From contig JAUYRZ010000035.1 of the NCBI GenBank assembly GCA_030695565.1, positions 31,549 through 95,548 of the forward strand: a DNA stretch of 64,000 bases, in the 5' to 3' direction. Positions within the stretch are counted from its first letter, which is position 1. The number at the start of each line of letters is the position of its first letter. Below, piece after piece: positions 1-9,159 of this stretch. The DNA is from Archangium sp. Its GTDB lineage: Bacteria; Myxococcota; Myxococcia; Myxococcales; Myxococcaceae. Made by a program: the position numbers and the translations under genes. The notes beneath the pieces were generated by a model. It saw only the letters and a list, made by a program, of their open reading frames with translations. It did no database searches and was not told the origin of the DNA.

Positions 1-628
1 TGAGCGCCTGCACCACGTCGTCGGGTGAGAGACCTGCGGCGATGAGCTTGTCGGGCTTGAGCCACACGCGCACCGCGTACTCACGCGCCCCCAGAATGTC
101 GGCGAACCCCACGCCGGGGATGCGGCGCAGCTCGGCCAGCACGTTGATGTCGACGAAGTTGTAGAGGAACTTTTCGTCGAGCCCCGGGTCGCTGCTGAAG
201 ACGTTCAGGTACATCAGCATCGCCTTCTCCTCCTTCGCGATGCGCACGCCCGTCTTCACCACCTCGGGGGGAAGTTCATCCATCACCTGGTTGACGCGGT
301 TCTGAACGTTGATGGCCGCGACGTCGGGGTCGGTGCCGATCTCGAAGTACACCTCGACGAGGCCCACGCCGTCGTTGCCGGTGTTGCTGCTCATGTACTT
401 CATGCCCGGTACGCCGTTGACCGCGCGCTCGATGGGCAACACCGCGGCCTTGGTCACCACCTCGGCGTTGGCGCCGGTGTACTCGAAGGTGACGTTCACC
501 TCGGGCGGCGCGATGTCGGGGAACAACGTGATGGGCATGGCGCGCAACGCGAGCAGCCCCAGCAGGCTGAGCACGATGGACACCACCAGCGCGAAGACCG
601 GGCGGCGGGTGAAGAAGGTCGTCAGCAT
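1..628 (-). CDS. RND efflux transporter, inner-membrane subunit (AcrB/MexF-like), N-terminal part; runs off window start
   Basis: Reverse-strand reading from ATG at 628 gives MLTTFFTRRPVFALVVSIVLSLLGLLALRAMPITLFPDIAPPEVNVTFEYTGANAEVV..., a typical RND permease N-terminus; adjacent to an adaptor gene. Confidence 0.9.
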   Translation of the reverse strand, partial: MLTTFFTRRPVFALVVSIVLSLLGLLALRAMPITLFPDIAPPEVNVTFEYTGANAEVVTKAAVLPIERAVNGVPGMKYMSSNTGNDGVGLVEVYFEIGTDPDVAAINVQNRVNQVMDELPPEVVKTGVRIAKEEKAMLMYLNVFSSDPGLDEKFLYNFVDINVLAELRRIPGVGFADILGAREYAVRVWLKPDKLIAAGLSPDDVVQAL

Positions 629-635
629 GGCGCGC

Positions 636-1724
636 TCACAGGGCCGAGGTCGGGGGAACCTGCGCGCGAACGGTGACGCGATCTCCGTCCTTCACCTTGT
701 GCACGCCTTCCAGCAGCACCCGGTCGCTCTCCTGCAGCCCTGAGTCGACCACGAAGGTCTCGTGCAGCCGCTCGCGCGTGGTGATGCGCCGCGAGCGCAC
801 CCGATCTTCCTGGTCGAGGGTGAAGACGTAGAGCAGCTCCTGGATCTCGAAGGTCGCGGCCTGCGGCACCACCAGGGTGCGGCCCAGCTCGGTGCGCACC
901 ACCACCTTGCCGGTCGCGCCGTGTTTCAAGAGGCCCTTCGGGTTCGGAAACCGTGCGCGGAAGGCGATGTTCCCCGTCTTCTCGTCGAACTCGGTCTCCA
1001 CCGCGTCGATGACGCCCGGCTCGGGGTAGACGGCGCCGTTGGCGAGCTTGAACGTGCAGGTGCGCGGGTGTTCACCGCCGCCCGAGGTGGCCTTGAGGTA
1101 CTCCTGTTCGGAGAGCTGGAAGTAGATGAACACCTCGTGGGTGTCGGTGAGCGTGGTGAGCAGCTCGTCTTCGTCGACCAGCGCTCCCAGCTTGCGGGGA
1201 ATGCGGTTGACCACCCCATCGAAGGGCGCCTTCACCTGCGCGTGGGAGAGGTGAATGGCGGCCTGACCTTCGTGCGCCTCGGCCTCGGTCAGCTTCGCGT
1301 GGAGCTGCGCCACCTTCGCGTTCGCCAGCTGCACCTCGGCCTGAGAGACGATCTTTCCCTCGGCCAACACCCTGGTGTTCGCCTGCTCCACCTTCGCGGC
1401 CTGAAGCTCGGCGTCCGCGCTCTCCACCCCGGCTTTCGCCTTCTTCAACTCCTGCGCAAGTTCACGGGCGCTGATGGTGAAGAGCAGCTGGCCCTGCTTG
1501 ACCGCCTGCCCTTCGTCGACGCCGACCTGTTCGATGAAGCCCTTGAGCCGCGAACGAAACTCGACGTACCGCACCGCCTCGACCCGGCCGACGTACTCCT
1601 TGTCGAGCCAGGTGCTCGTCACCTGCGGTTGTCCCACCGGAAACTCGGGCGCAGCCTCCACCACGGCTTGTTCGTGACACCCGGCCAGCGCCACGCACAC
1701 CACCCACAGATTTCGGAACTTCAT
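636..1724 (-). CDS. RND efflux periplasmic adaptor (MexE/HlyD family) lipoprotein
   Basis: MKFRNLWVVCVALAGC lipobox, EYVGRVEAVRYVEFRSRLKGFIEQVGVDEGQAVKQGQLLFTI biotinyl-lipoyl-like segment, VKAPFDGVVNR. Confidence 0.9.
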   Translation of the reverse strand: MKFRNLWVVCVALAGCHEQAVVEAAPEFPVGQPQVTSTWLDKEYVGRVEAVRYVEFRSRLKGFIEQVGVDEGQAVKQGQLLFTISARELAQELKKAKAGVESADAELQAAKVEQANTRVLAEGKIVSQAEVQLANAKVAQLHAKLTEAEAHEGQAAIHLSHAQVKAPFDGVVNRIPRKLGALVDEDELLTTLTDTHEVFIYFQLSEQEYLKATSGGGEHPRTCTFKLANGAVYPEPGVIDAVETEFDEKTGNIAFRARFPNPKGLLKHGATGKVVVRTELGRTLVVPQAATFEIQELLYVFTLDQEDRVRSRRITTRERLHETFVVDSGLQESDRVLLEGVHKVKDGDRVTVRAQVPPTSAL

Positions 1725-1835
1725 GGCGCGCGCCTTGAGCAAGACGTGGTCCGGACTACGAGCGGAGCAATTTCAAAGCCTTGAATCCGTGTTAACAGGC
1801 GCGCGACGTCTCAATTGACGACCTGAGGTGACAAT

Positions 1836-3272
1836 TTGCGACTCGCGACCCGAATGACCATCGCCATTGGAGGAGCGGCCATTCTGCTCTTTGGCACCGA
1901 AGGCCTGGTGGATTTGAGGGACGAGGAGCAGGGCCTCAAGGTGGTGGCTTCGCGCGAGACGCAGCTGCTCGCGCGCAGTCTGCAGCGGGCCTTTCGTGAT
2001 GCGCTGCGAGACCAGCAAATCGAACACGTCGCCGCGACCCTGGCAGCCCTGGCCGCGGTGGAGCCGACCGTGGCCATCTTCGTGTACGACGAAGAGCGCA
2101 AGGTGGTGGCCACCTCGAAAGGCGCGCAGCCGAGCCGGGCCACGGAGCGCCTGGCTGAACGCGGCAGCACCAGCCCGACGGCCATCGTGGAGTTCGACCC
2201 GGAAGAAGCGCCCACCCGGTTGCGCCTGGCGATTCGGCTGCGAGAAGAGACCGTCGGGCACTCGTCGGCCATCGTGCTCGAGCGCCCGCTCAACGAGCTG
2301 CACCGCGATCTGGCCGCCTCGCGCCGCTACATCGTGACCACCACCGCCATCTTCGTGCTCGCCGTCGCGGGCCTGACCTGGTTCCTCACTCAACGCTCCG
2401 TGGGGCGCCCGCTCGAGGCCCTGGTGGCCCAGATGCACAAGCTCTCGGGTGCTTCCTCTTCGCCGCCGCCGGGGAACCTCGATGAAGTGGCCGAGACGCG
2501 CGCGGAGTTCGATCGCCTGGTGGTCGCCTTGAGCGCGGCGCGCACCCGCATGGCGGAAGAAATCGAAGCACGGCGAGGTTTGGAGCGAGGTTTGGAGCGC
2601 GCCGACAAGCTCATCACCCTGGGTCAGCTCTCGGCGGTGATGGCGCACGAGATTGGTTCACCCCTGCAGATCCTCGAGGGGCGCGCCCGCTCGTTGCACA
2701 AGAGCGCGGCCGACCCCGATGCCACCCGCCGCGTCGCCGACATGCTGGTGGAGCAGACCGAACGCATCACCCGCATCGTCGGGCAGATGTTGTCCATCAC
2801 GAGGCGACGCGCTCCGGTGCGCACGCCACTCGACGCCGAGGCCGTGGTGAAGCGGGTGCTCTCGCTGCTCGAGTTGGAGGCTGAACGCCGCGGCGTGCGG
2901 CTGGTGCTGGAGTCGAGCGGCGCGGGCACGGTGAGCGCCGACTCGGATCAACTTCAGCAGGTGGTGCTCACCCTGGTGCGCAACGCCCTCGAGGCGTCGC
3001 CCCGCGACACGAAGGTGACGGTCACCCTGACGGGCACCCCGCAGCAGCTCAAGCTCACGGTGGCCGACCAGGGGCCCGGCGTGCCGACCGAAGCGCGCGA
3101 CCAGCTCTTCGAACCGTTCTTCACCACCAAACCCGACGGCAGCGGCCTGGGGCTGTCGGTGGTGCGCTCACTGGTGCGCGAACATCAGGGTGAGGTGGCC
3201 CTCGTCGAGGTGCCCAGCGGGTGCACCATCGCGGTCACCCTGCCCCGCGCGGCGGAAGCAGGTGCCGCATGA
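1836..3272 (+). CDS. Two-component sensor histidine kinase (HAMP-HisKA-HATPase)
   Basis: TM segments, LSAVMAHEIGSPLQILEGR H-box, VADQGPGVP, GSGLGLSVVRSLV; overlaps response regulator by ATGA. Confidence 0.9.
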   Translation: MRLATRMTIAIGGAAILLFGTEGLVDLRDEEQGLKVVASRETQLLARSLQRAFRDALRDQQIEHVAATLAALAAVEPTVAIFVYDEERKVVATSKGAQPSRATERLAERGSTSPTAIVEFDPEEAPTRLRLAIRLREETVGHSSAIVLERPLNELHRDLAASRRYIVTTTAIFVLAVAGLTWFLTQRSVGRPLEALVAQMHKLSGASSSPPPGNLDEVAETRAEFDRLVVALSAARTRMAEEIEARRGLERGLERADKLITLGQLSAVMAHEIGSPLQILEGRARSLHKSAADPDATRRVADMLVEQTERITRIVGQMLSITRRRAPVRTPLDAEAVVKRVLSLLELEAERRGVRLVLESSGAGTVSADSDQLQQVVLTLVRNALEASPRDTKVTVTLTGTPQQLKLTVADQGPGVPTEARDQLFEPFFTTKPDGSGLGLSVVRSLVREHQGEVALVEVPSGCTIAVTLPRAAEAGAA

Positions 3273-4618
3273 GCCGCCGCCCCTCGTTGCTGGTGGTGGA
3301 TGACGATCCCGGCATCGTGTCGTGGCTGGCCGAGGCCTTGCCCGAAGAAGGTTTCGAGGTGCGCGGTGAGACCAACGCGCGGCGGGCGCTGGAGCTGCTG
3401 ACCACCACTCCGTTCGATCTGGTGGTGAGCGACGTCGAGATGCCCGGCCTTCGCGGCATCGATCTGCTGCGTGAGATTCACAAGTCGAGGCCCGAGCAGA
3501 TGGTGCTGCTGGTGACGGCGTTCGGGTCGATCGACCTCGCGGTGCAGGCGGTGCGCAGCGGCGCCGTCGACTTCCTCGCCAAGCCCTTCAAGCTCGAGGT
3601 GCTGGTGCTGGCGATTCAGCGCGCGCTGCGTGAGACGAACTTGAAGCGGGAGGTCTCGCGGCTGCGCGAAGAAGTGGCGCGCGAGCGGCCCCGAGGCATC
3701 GCCGCGAAGAGCGTGGCGATGCAGCGCGCGGTCGAGCTGGTGCGGCGGGCAGCGCCCAGCCGGTTGCCGGTGTTGATCACCGGAGAGAGCGGGGTCGGCA
3801 AAGGCGCGCTGGCGCGGGTGCTCCACGAGCTGAGTGACCGGCGCGAGGGGAAGTTCGTGCAGCTCAACTGCGCGGCGTTGCCCAGTGGCCTGGCCGAGGC
3901 CGAGCTGTTCGGGGTGCGGCGCGGCGCGTTCACCGACGCGAAGGAGAGCCGGGCGGGCGTGTTCGAACAGGCGAACGGCGGCACCCTGTTCCTCGACGAG
4001 CTGGGCGAGTTGCCCCTCGACCTGCAGCCGAAGCTGCTGCACGCGCTCGAGTCGAACGAGGTGCGGCCGGTCGGTGCGTCCGAGCCGGTGTCGGTCGACG
4101 TGCGCGTGGTGGCGGCGACGAACCGGCCCCTCGAAGAAGCGCTACGGGAGAAGCGGTTCCGCCCTGACCTGTACCACCGGCTCAACGTGGTGCGCGTCGA
4201 GCTGCCCCCGCTCCGGGAGCGACGCGACGACATCGAAGCCATCGTCGGTCAGACCCTCGAGGGCATTTCGCACCGGAGCGGCCGCTCGCTCTCCGTCTCA
4301 CCGGGCGCGCTGACGTGGTTGTGCGCGCAGGCCTGGCCGGGGAACGTGCGTGAGTTGATCAACGCGCTGGAGCGGGCCAGCACGATGGCGGGTCACGAGC
4401 TGCTCACCGCGGAAGATTTTCTGGGGTGGCAGGCGGCGGCGCCGACCGGGTTGTTGGAAGAAGCAGCCAGCCGCGAGCTGTCGTTGAAGGAGCTGGAGCG
4501 TCTCTACATTCAACGCGTGCTCGAGCTGACGGGCGGTCACAAGGCGCGCGCCGCGCAGATTCTGGGGCTCGACCGGCGCACGCTGTACCGCAAGGTCGCG
4601 GAGATGGATCAGGGGTAG
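3269..4618 (+). CDS. Sigma-54-dependent response regulator (NtrC family)
   Basis: Receiver VVDDDPGIV..VVSDVEMPG; AAA+ GESGVGKGALARVLHE, C-terminal Fis-type HTH KARAAQILGLDRRTLYRKV. Confidence 0.95.
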   Translation: MSRRPSLLVVDDDPGIVSWLAEALPEEGFEVRGETNARRALELLTTTPFDLVVSDVEMPGLRGIDLLREIHKSRPEQMVLLVTAFGSIDLAVQAVRSGAVDFLAKPFKLEVLVLAIQRALRETNLKREVSRLREEVARERPRGIAAKSVAMQRAVELVRRAAPSRLPVLITGESGVGKGALARVLHELSDRREGKFVQLNCAALPSGLAEAELFGVRRGAFTDAKESRAGVFEQANGGTLFLDELGELPLDLQPKLLHALESNEVRPVGASEPVSVDVRVVAATNRPLEEALREKRFRPDLYHRLNVVRVELPPLRERRDDIEAIVGQTLEGISHRSGRSLSVSPGALTWLCAQAWPGNVRELINALERASTMAGHELLTAEDFLGWQAAAPTGLLEEAASRELSLKELERLYIQRVLELTGGHKARAAQILGLDRRTLYRKVAEMDQG

Positions 4619-5178
4619 ATCGAGCGCCAGGCCCGAACAAAATACTGCAGCCCCGCGCCCACGCCCAACACGCCGCACACCACCGTGAGCGGCAGCCACG
4701 CCGAGCGCCACCCGGCCAACACGGCCGCGAACAAGACGAACTGCGCCACGGTGGTGGCCTTGCCGAGCACCATCGCCCGCCAGGGAATGCCCCCGTTGCG
4801 CAGGCGGGGCACCGAGAACCGGGCGATCACCAGGGGCAACAACACCACCTCGCGCGTGGAAGCGACCAACGCCATCCACAACGGGGGCTGCCGGGTCACC
4901 CACACCGCCACCAGCACCGACAGGATGAACACCTTGTCGCAGATGGGGTCGAGCCACGCGCCGATGCTCTCGCCGGGGAGCCCCGCTCTCCGCGCGAACC
5001 ACCCATCGAGAAAATCAGAGACCGCCGCCAACGCCATCAAGCCCAGCAACCAGGCGGGGTTCGCGGGCGCCAGCCAGATCGCCGCAGCCAGCGGAACCCG
5101 CACGAGCGTCAGCAGATTGGGGAGCGTCCCCAGCTCGCGCAGCAGCGGTCTCGTGGTGGTCAGCGCCATCTGCCCCAA
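4609..5178 (-). CDS. CDP-alcohol phosphatidyltransferase (PgsA-like)
   Basis: MALTTTRPLLRELGTLPNLLTLVRV...SDFLDGWFARRAGLPGESIGAWLDPICDKVF matches the CDP-OH-P transferase motif D(G)x2AR..G..LD..D. Confidence 0.85.
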   Translation of the reverse strand: MGQMALTTTRPLLRELGTLPNLLTLVRVPLAAAIWLAPANPAWLLGLMALAAVSDFLDGWFARRAGLPGESIGAWLDPICDKVFILSVLVAVWVTRQPPLWMALVASTREVVLLPLVIARFSVPRLRNGGIPWRAMVLGKATTVAQFVLFAAVLAGWRSAWLPLTVVCGVLGVGAGLQYFVRAWRSIYP

Positions 5179-5299
5179 GTGTGCTCACGAGGCGTTCCGC
5201 TCGCCATTCGGTGCTGGACGCAAAACGTTGGCCGAACCGCGCAGCTTTCGCGCCCATGCAGGCGATCCCGGGGCTTGCAGTCTCGGTTAGGGTGCGTGC

Positions 5300-6259
5300 A
5301 TGGCTACCTTTCTCGAGCAGCTCAAAGCGGTCACCGTGGTCGTCGCGGATACGGGTGACTTCGAGTCGATTCAGAAGTTCCGTCCGCGTGACGCGACCAC
5401 CAACCCCTCCCTCATCGCGTCGGCGGCGGCGATGCCGCAGTACCAGACGCTGGTGGCCCAGGCGCTTGATTGGGCGAAGAAGGACTCAGCGGATTCTTCG
5501 AAGGCGGCGGTCGCGAAACGCGCTGTGGACCGCCTCGCGGTGGAGTTCGGCATCGAGATCCTCAAGGTGGTGCCGGGCCGCGTGTCCACCGAGGTCGATG
5601 CACGGCTCTCGTACGACACCGACAAGAGCATCGCCAAGGCGCACGACCTCATCGCGATGTACACGAAGGCGGGCATCAGCAAAGACCGCATCCTGATCAA
5701 GCTCGCGTCGACCTGGGAAGGCATCAAGGCCGCCGAGGTGCTCGAGCGTGAAGGCATTCACTGCAACCTGACGCTGCTCTTCGGCTTTCACCAGGCGGTG
5801 GCGTGCGCCGAAGCGAAGGTGACGTTGATCTCACCGTTCGTCGGCCGGATCCTCGACTGGTACCTCAAGAGCACGGGCAAGGCGTCGTACACGCCTTCAG
5901 AAGATCCGGGCGTGATGTCGGTGACGCGCATCTACAACTACTACAAGGCGCACGGGTACAAGACCGAGGTGATGGGCGCGAGCTTCCGCAACGTCGGGGA
6001 GATCACCGAGCTTGCGGGCTGCGACCTGCTCACCATCGCGCCCAAGCTGCTCGCCGAGCTGGAAGGCATGCAGGGCGAGATGCCGCGCAAGCTGAACCCG
6101 GGCGCGAAGTCGGAGGCGAAGCTCACCCTCGACAAGACCACGTTCGATCGCATGCACGCGGAAGACAAGATGGCGACCGACAAGCTGAAAGAAGGCATCG
6201 ACGGTTTCTCGAAGGCGATCACCGACCTCGAGAAGCAGTTGGAAACAAAGCTGAGCTAG
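5300..6259 (+). CDS. tal: Transaldolase
   Basis: [98 protein letters not shown]. Confidence 0.97.
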   Translation: MATFLEQLKAVTVVVADTGDFESIQKFRPRDATTNPSLIASAAAMPQYQTLVAQALDWAKKDSADSSKAAVAKRAVDRLAVEFGIEILKVVPGRVSTEVDARLSYDTDKSIAKAHDLIAMYTKAGISKDRILIKLASTWEGIKAAEVLEREGIHCNLTLLFGFHQAVACAEAKVTLISPFVGRILDWYLKSTGKASYTPSEDPGVMSVTRIYNYYKAHGYKTEVMGASFRNVGEITELAGCDLLTIAPKLLAELEGMQGEMPRKLNPGAKSEAKLTLDKTTFDRMHAEDKMATDKLKEGIDGFSKAITDLEKQLETKLS

Positions 6260-6270
6260 TCGAACGAAGT

Positions 6271-6314
6271 CCCCTCTCGCCGCGGGCCCCTCGGGAGAGG
6301 GTCAGGGTGAGGGG
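6271..6314. repeat. Dispersed palindromic repeat copy 1 (CCCTCTC..GGGAGAGGGTCAGGGTGAGGGG)
   Basis: Read directly; related copies near 31978, 33268, 40947, 54948, 62319 and 62381. Confidence 0.8.
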
Positions 6315-6321
6315 CTAACGG

Positions 6322-7974
6322 CTAATCGTCAGCAGGCGCGCGCAAGGTCACCTTGGTGGGCTTGCCCGGCCGCTCGGTGAGCATGAGCCACTGCCGCAGC
6401 GGCTTCTTGCCCTTCGCCTCGAACCAGACGTCGAACGTAAGTCCGTTCTTGAAGTGCAGCGTCGCCGGAGTCTTCCCGAGCTCGCGCTTGTCGACCTTGA
6501 TCACCACCCCAGAAGGTTCGCTCTCCACGAGCACCGCCACCATCGCCGACCCGGGCTTCTGATTCGGAGCCAGGCGAGCGCTCAGCTTGAGCCCCGGCAC
6601 GCCGCTGCGCGAGACCACCTCGACCGGAGGACTCACCACCGGCTCCGGATCCCCGACCTCGAGCAGCCCCGCATCAATCGCCGGCAGCTCGACGAACTCT
6701 TCAGGACCACTGTCCACGATCGTCCCCGCATCCTCGACCACGGGTTCACTCACCGCGACGACGACCGGAGCGCCCGCATCGACCTCCACCTTCACGACCG
6801 GAGCAAGCGGCTCATGACGCCGCCCCAGCGACCACCACGCCACCACCCCGAGCAACGCCAACACCCCCACCGCCACGGGCCACCGTGAAGGCTTGCGAGG
6901 GCGCCGGGTGAGCGAAGGCGCAGGCGGCGGAACGAAGTGGGGCATCGCCCGCTGCGTCGCCGTCTGATCAGGAACGATCGACTGCTCCGCCGACAGCGCG
7001 ATCCACTCAGCCTCTTCATTCGCAGCCGGCGGCATCGTCTGCCTGGTGATGGCCGTCGCGCCGTCTTTCGCGCTGAGCGTGCGCAGAAAGTTCTCCAGCT
7101 CCGAGCGGCCGGCGGGCTTGAGCGCGCTGCGCTGCACCTGCTCGAGCGCACCGAGCATCTCCTGCGCAGACGAGAAGCGGTTCTCGCGCTTCTTCGCCAT
7201 CGCCTTGAGCACCAGCTTGCACACTTCTTTCGGCAGCTCAGGCTTGAGCTTGTCTGGAGAAGGCACGTCGGCGTTCGAGACCTGGATCAACAACTCCTGA
7301 TCACTCGGCCCCGGAAACGGGAGCTTGTCGGTCAGCAGCGCGTACAACACCGTGCCCACCGAGAAGAGATCGCTGCGCGCATCGAGCGGCTCGGCGCGCG
7401 TCTGCTCCGGAGACATGAAGGCCGGCTTGCCTTTGATCATGCCGATCTTCGTGTGCGCGGTGCGCGTGCGCGCCTTGGCGATGCCGAAGTCGGTCAGCTT
7501 CACCTCGGCGTGCATCGAGATGAGCACGTTGTTCGGGCACACGTCGCGATGCACGATGTGGAGCGGCTCTCCGCCTTCCGAGCGCAGGTGCGCGTAGGCC
7601 AGCGCGCGGCAGAGCTCCGCGGTGATGTAGACGGCGAGCTCGGGCGGCAACGGCATGCCGGCATCACGCGCGCGCCGCATGATCTGATGGAGCGTCCACC
7701 CGTCGACCAGCTCCATCACCAGGAAATAGCGGCCGTTCGCTTCACCGACGTCGAGCACCTCGACCAGGTTCGAGTGGTGCAGGCTCATCGCGAGCTGCGC
7801 CTCTTCGATCAACATCTCCCGGTACTGCGCGTCGGCGTACAGCTCGGGGCGAATGCGCTTGAGCACCACCAGCCGCTTGAAGCCGGCCGCGCCCAGCTGC
7901 TCCGCGAGGAACACCTCGGCAGATCCACCATCAGCGATCTTCTGGACCGCGCGGTATCGGCTGGGGTCGGCCAT
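6322..7974 (-). CDS. Serine/threonine protein kinase with C-terminal TM and PEGA-like region
   Basis: IVHRDVCPNNVLISMHAEVKLTDFGIAKA; GKPAFMSPEQ; TM RWPVAVGVLALLGVVAWWSLG. Confidence 0.93.
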   Translation of the reverse strand: MADPSRYRAVQKIADGGSAEVFLAEQLGAAGFKRLVVLKRIRPELYADAQYREMLIEEAQLAMSLHHSNLVEVLDVGEANGRYFLVMELVDGWTLHQIMRRARDAGMPLPPELAVYITAELCRALAYAHLRSEGGEPLHIVHRDVCPNNVLISMHAEVKLTDFGIAKARTRTAHTKIGMIKGKPAFMSPEQTRAEPLDARSDLFSVGTVLYALLTDKLPFPGPSDQELLIQVSNADVPSPDKLKPELPKEVCKLVLKAMAKKRENRFSSAQEMLGALEQVQRSALKPAGRSELENFLRTLSAKDGATAITRQTMPPAANEEAEWIALSAEQSIVPDQTATQRAMPHFVPPPAPSLTRRPRKPSRWPVAVGVLALLGVVAWWSLGRRHEPLAPVVKVEVDAGAPVVVAVSEPVVEDAGTIVDSGPEEFVELPAIDAGLLEVGDPEPVVSPPVEVVSRSGVPGLKLSARLAPNQKPGSAMVAVLVESEPSGVVIKVDKRELGKTPATLHFKNGLTFDVWFEAKGKKPLRQWLMLTERPGKPTKVTLRAPADD

Positions 7975-7983
7975 CGTGAAAAC

Positions 7984-8205
7984 TTAGTTGGCCTTGAAGA
8001 CGAACGGGTACTTCACGTTGACCACCCCGCCGCTCGGCTTGGGAAACCGGAGCTTTTGAATGCGGGTCAGCACACAGTCGGTGACGTTCTGGTTCGGAAA
8101 CGTCTTCTCTGAAGCGTCCTCCGCTGAGTGACTTGATGAGCTCTCGTTCGTAACAGGTGCGGAGCGCCTTCAGGTCGCCGCGAACGGTGGCCGCCGTTCT
8201 CCCCG
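7984..8205 (-). pseudogene. Remnant of an AgmX/PglI C-terminal-domain (TonB-like) protein
   Basis: Reverse frame 1 TAATVRGDLKALRTCYERELIK..., then another frame FPNQNVTDCVLTRIQKLRFPKPSGGVVNVKYPFVFKAN*; frame change and missing core. Confidence 0.6.
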
Positions 8206-8241
8206 CGCCCGGTCGAGGGGCAGTTCAGGTGACCGTGTTAC

Positions 8242-9060
8242 ATGACCACCGTGGAATATCGCGACTACGTCGAACGGCTCCGTCACTGGGAGACCGTCGC
8301 GACGCTCACGCAGTACGGAGAAGTCGTCGAGCGCGGCCAGGGCTACCCGCTGTTCTGCCTGACCACGCCGGGCTCCCGCGAGCTGGTGATCACTGCCGGG
8401 TTTCACGGGGAAGAACCGGCAGGCCCACTCACCCTGCTCACCCGTTTCGGAGAGGTCGTCGACTACGCCCGTGAGCACGACGTCGCGCTGCGCGTTTTTC
8501 CCTGCGTGAACCCGAGCGGCTTCGAAGGGGGTCACCGCTACAACGCCTCGGGCGAACAGCCGAACAACGACTTCATCCGCTACGAAATCGAGCCGGGCGT
8601 CTTCGCCGACGAGGTGGACGAGGGCCACCCCATCCACGCGTGGCACCCGTATTACGGCAGCCCCAAAGAGACGCTCGCGCTGCACCGTGAACTCGAGCGC
8701 TACCCGCCGCCCATCGGCGCGCTCGATCTGCACCAGGACGCGTGGGTGAAATCAGCCTGCTTCTACGCGTACCACTTCGGCCCGAAGGCGCCGTACCAGG
8801 CGCTGGTGAAGGAGAGCCTCGCGCACGCGAAGGTGGCCATTCACCTCGCGGTGCACAACCTGCTGCGCACCGATCGCTGCGGGCTCATCGTTCATCACGA
8901 CGGCAGCAACAGTGACTGGTTTCACCGGCGCGGCGTGCCGCACGTGGCCGTGCTGGAGACCACCACGCACAACCCGCTGGCCAGCTGCCACGCCATCAAC
9001 CTCGCGTGGATTCGCGGCTTCATCCGCCTGGTCGCGGCGACCCAGGCGCAACAGAGATAG
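8242..9060 (+). CDS. M14-like zinc carboxypeptidase / deacylase family protein
   Basis: ELVITAGFHGEEPAGP (HxxE), VFPCVNPSGFEGGHRYNASGEQPNNDF, ALDLHQDAW. Confidence 0.8.
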   Translation: MTTVEYRDYVERLRHWETVATLTQYGEVVERGQGYPLFCLTTPGSRELVITAGFHGEEPAGPLTLLTRFGEVVDYAREHDVALRVFPCVNPSGFEGGHRYNASGEQPNNDFIRYEIEPGVFADEVDEGHPIHAWHPYYGSPKETLALHRELERYPPPIGALDLHQDAWVKSACFYAYHFGPKAPYQALVKESLAHAKVAIHLAVHNLLRTDRCGLIVHHDGSNSDWFHRRGVPHVAVLETTTHNPLASCHAINLAWIRGFIRLVAATQAQQR

Positions 9061-9159
9061 CAGTCGCTGATGAGAGCTCGAACGCTCGCTGGAATCGCGA
9101 TCGGACTGGGCCGCCGTACACGATCTCCATCGAAGGCGCCGTGGTGCGTGAACCGGCCC

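Noticed and set aside
762-1784. 340-aa plus-strand ORF opposite the RND adaptor
   Set aside because: Antisense shadow; Leu/His/Arg-rich with no domain pattern
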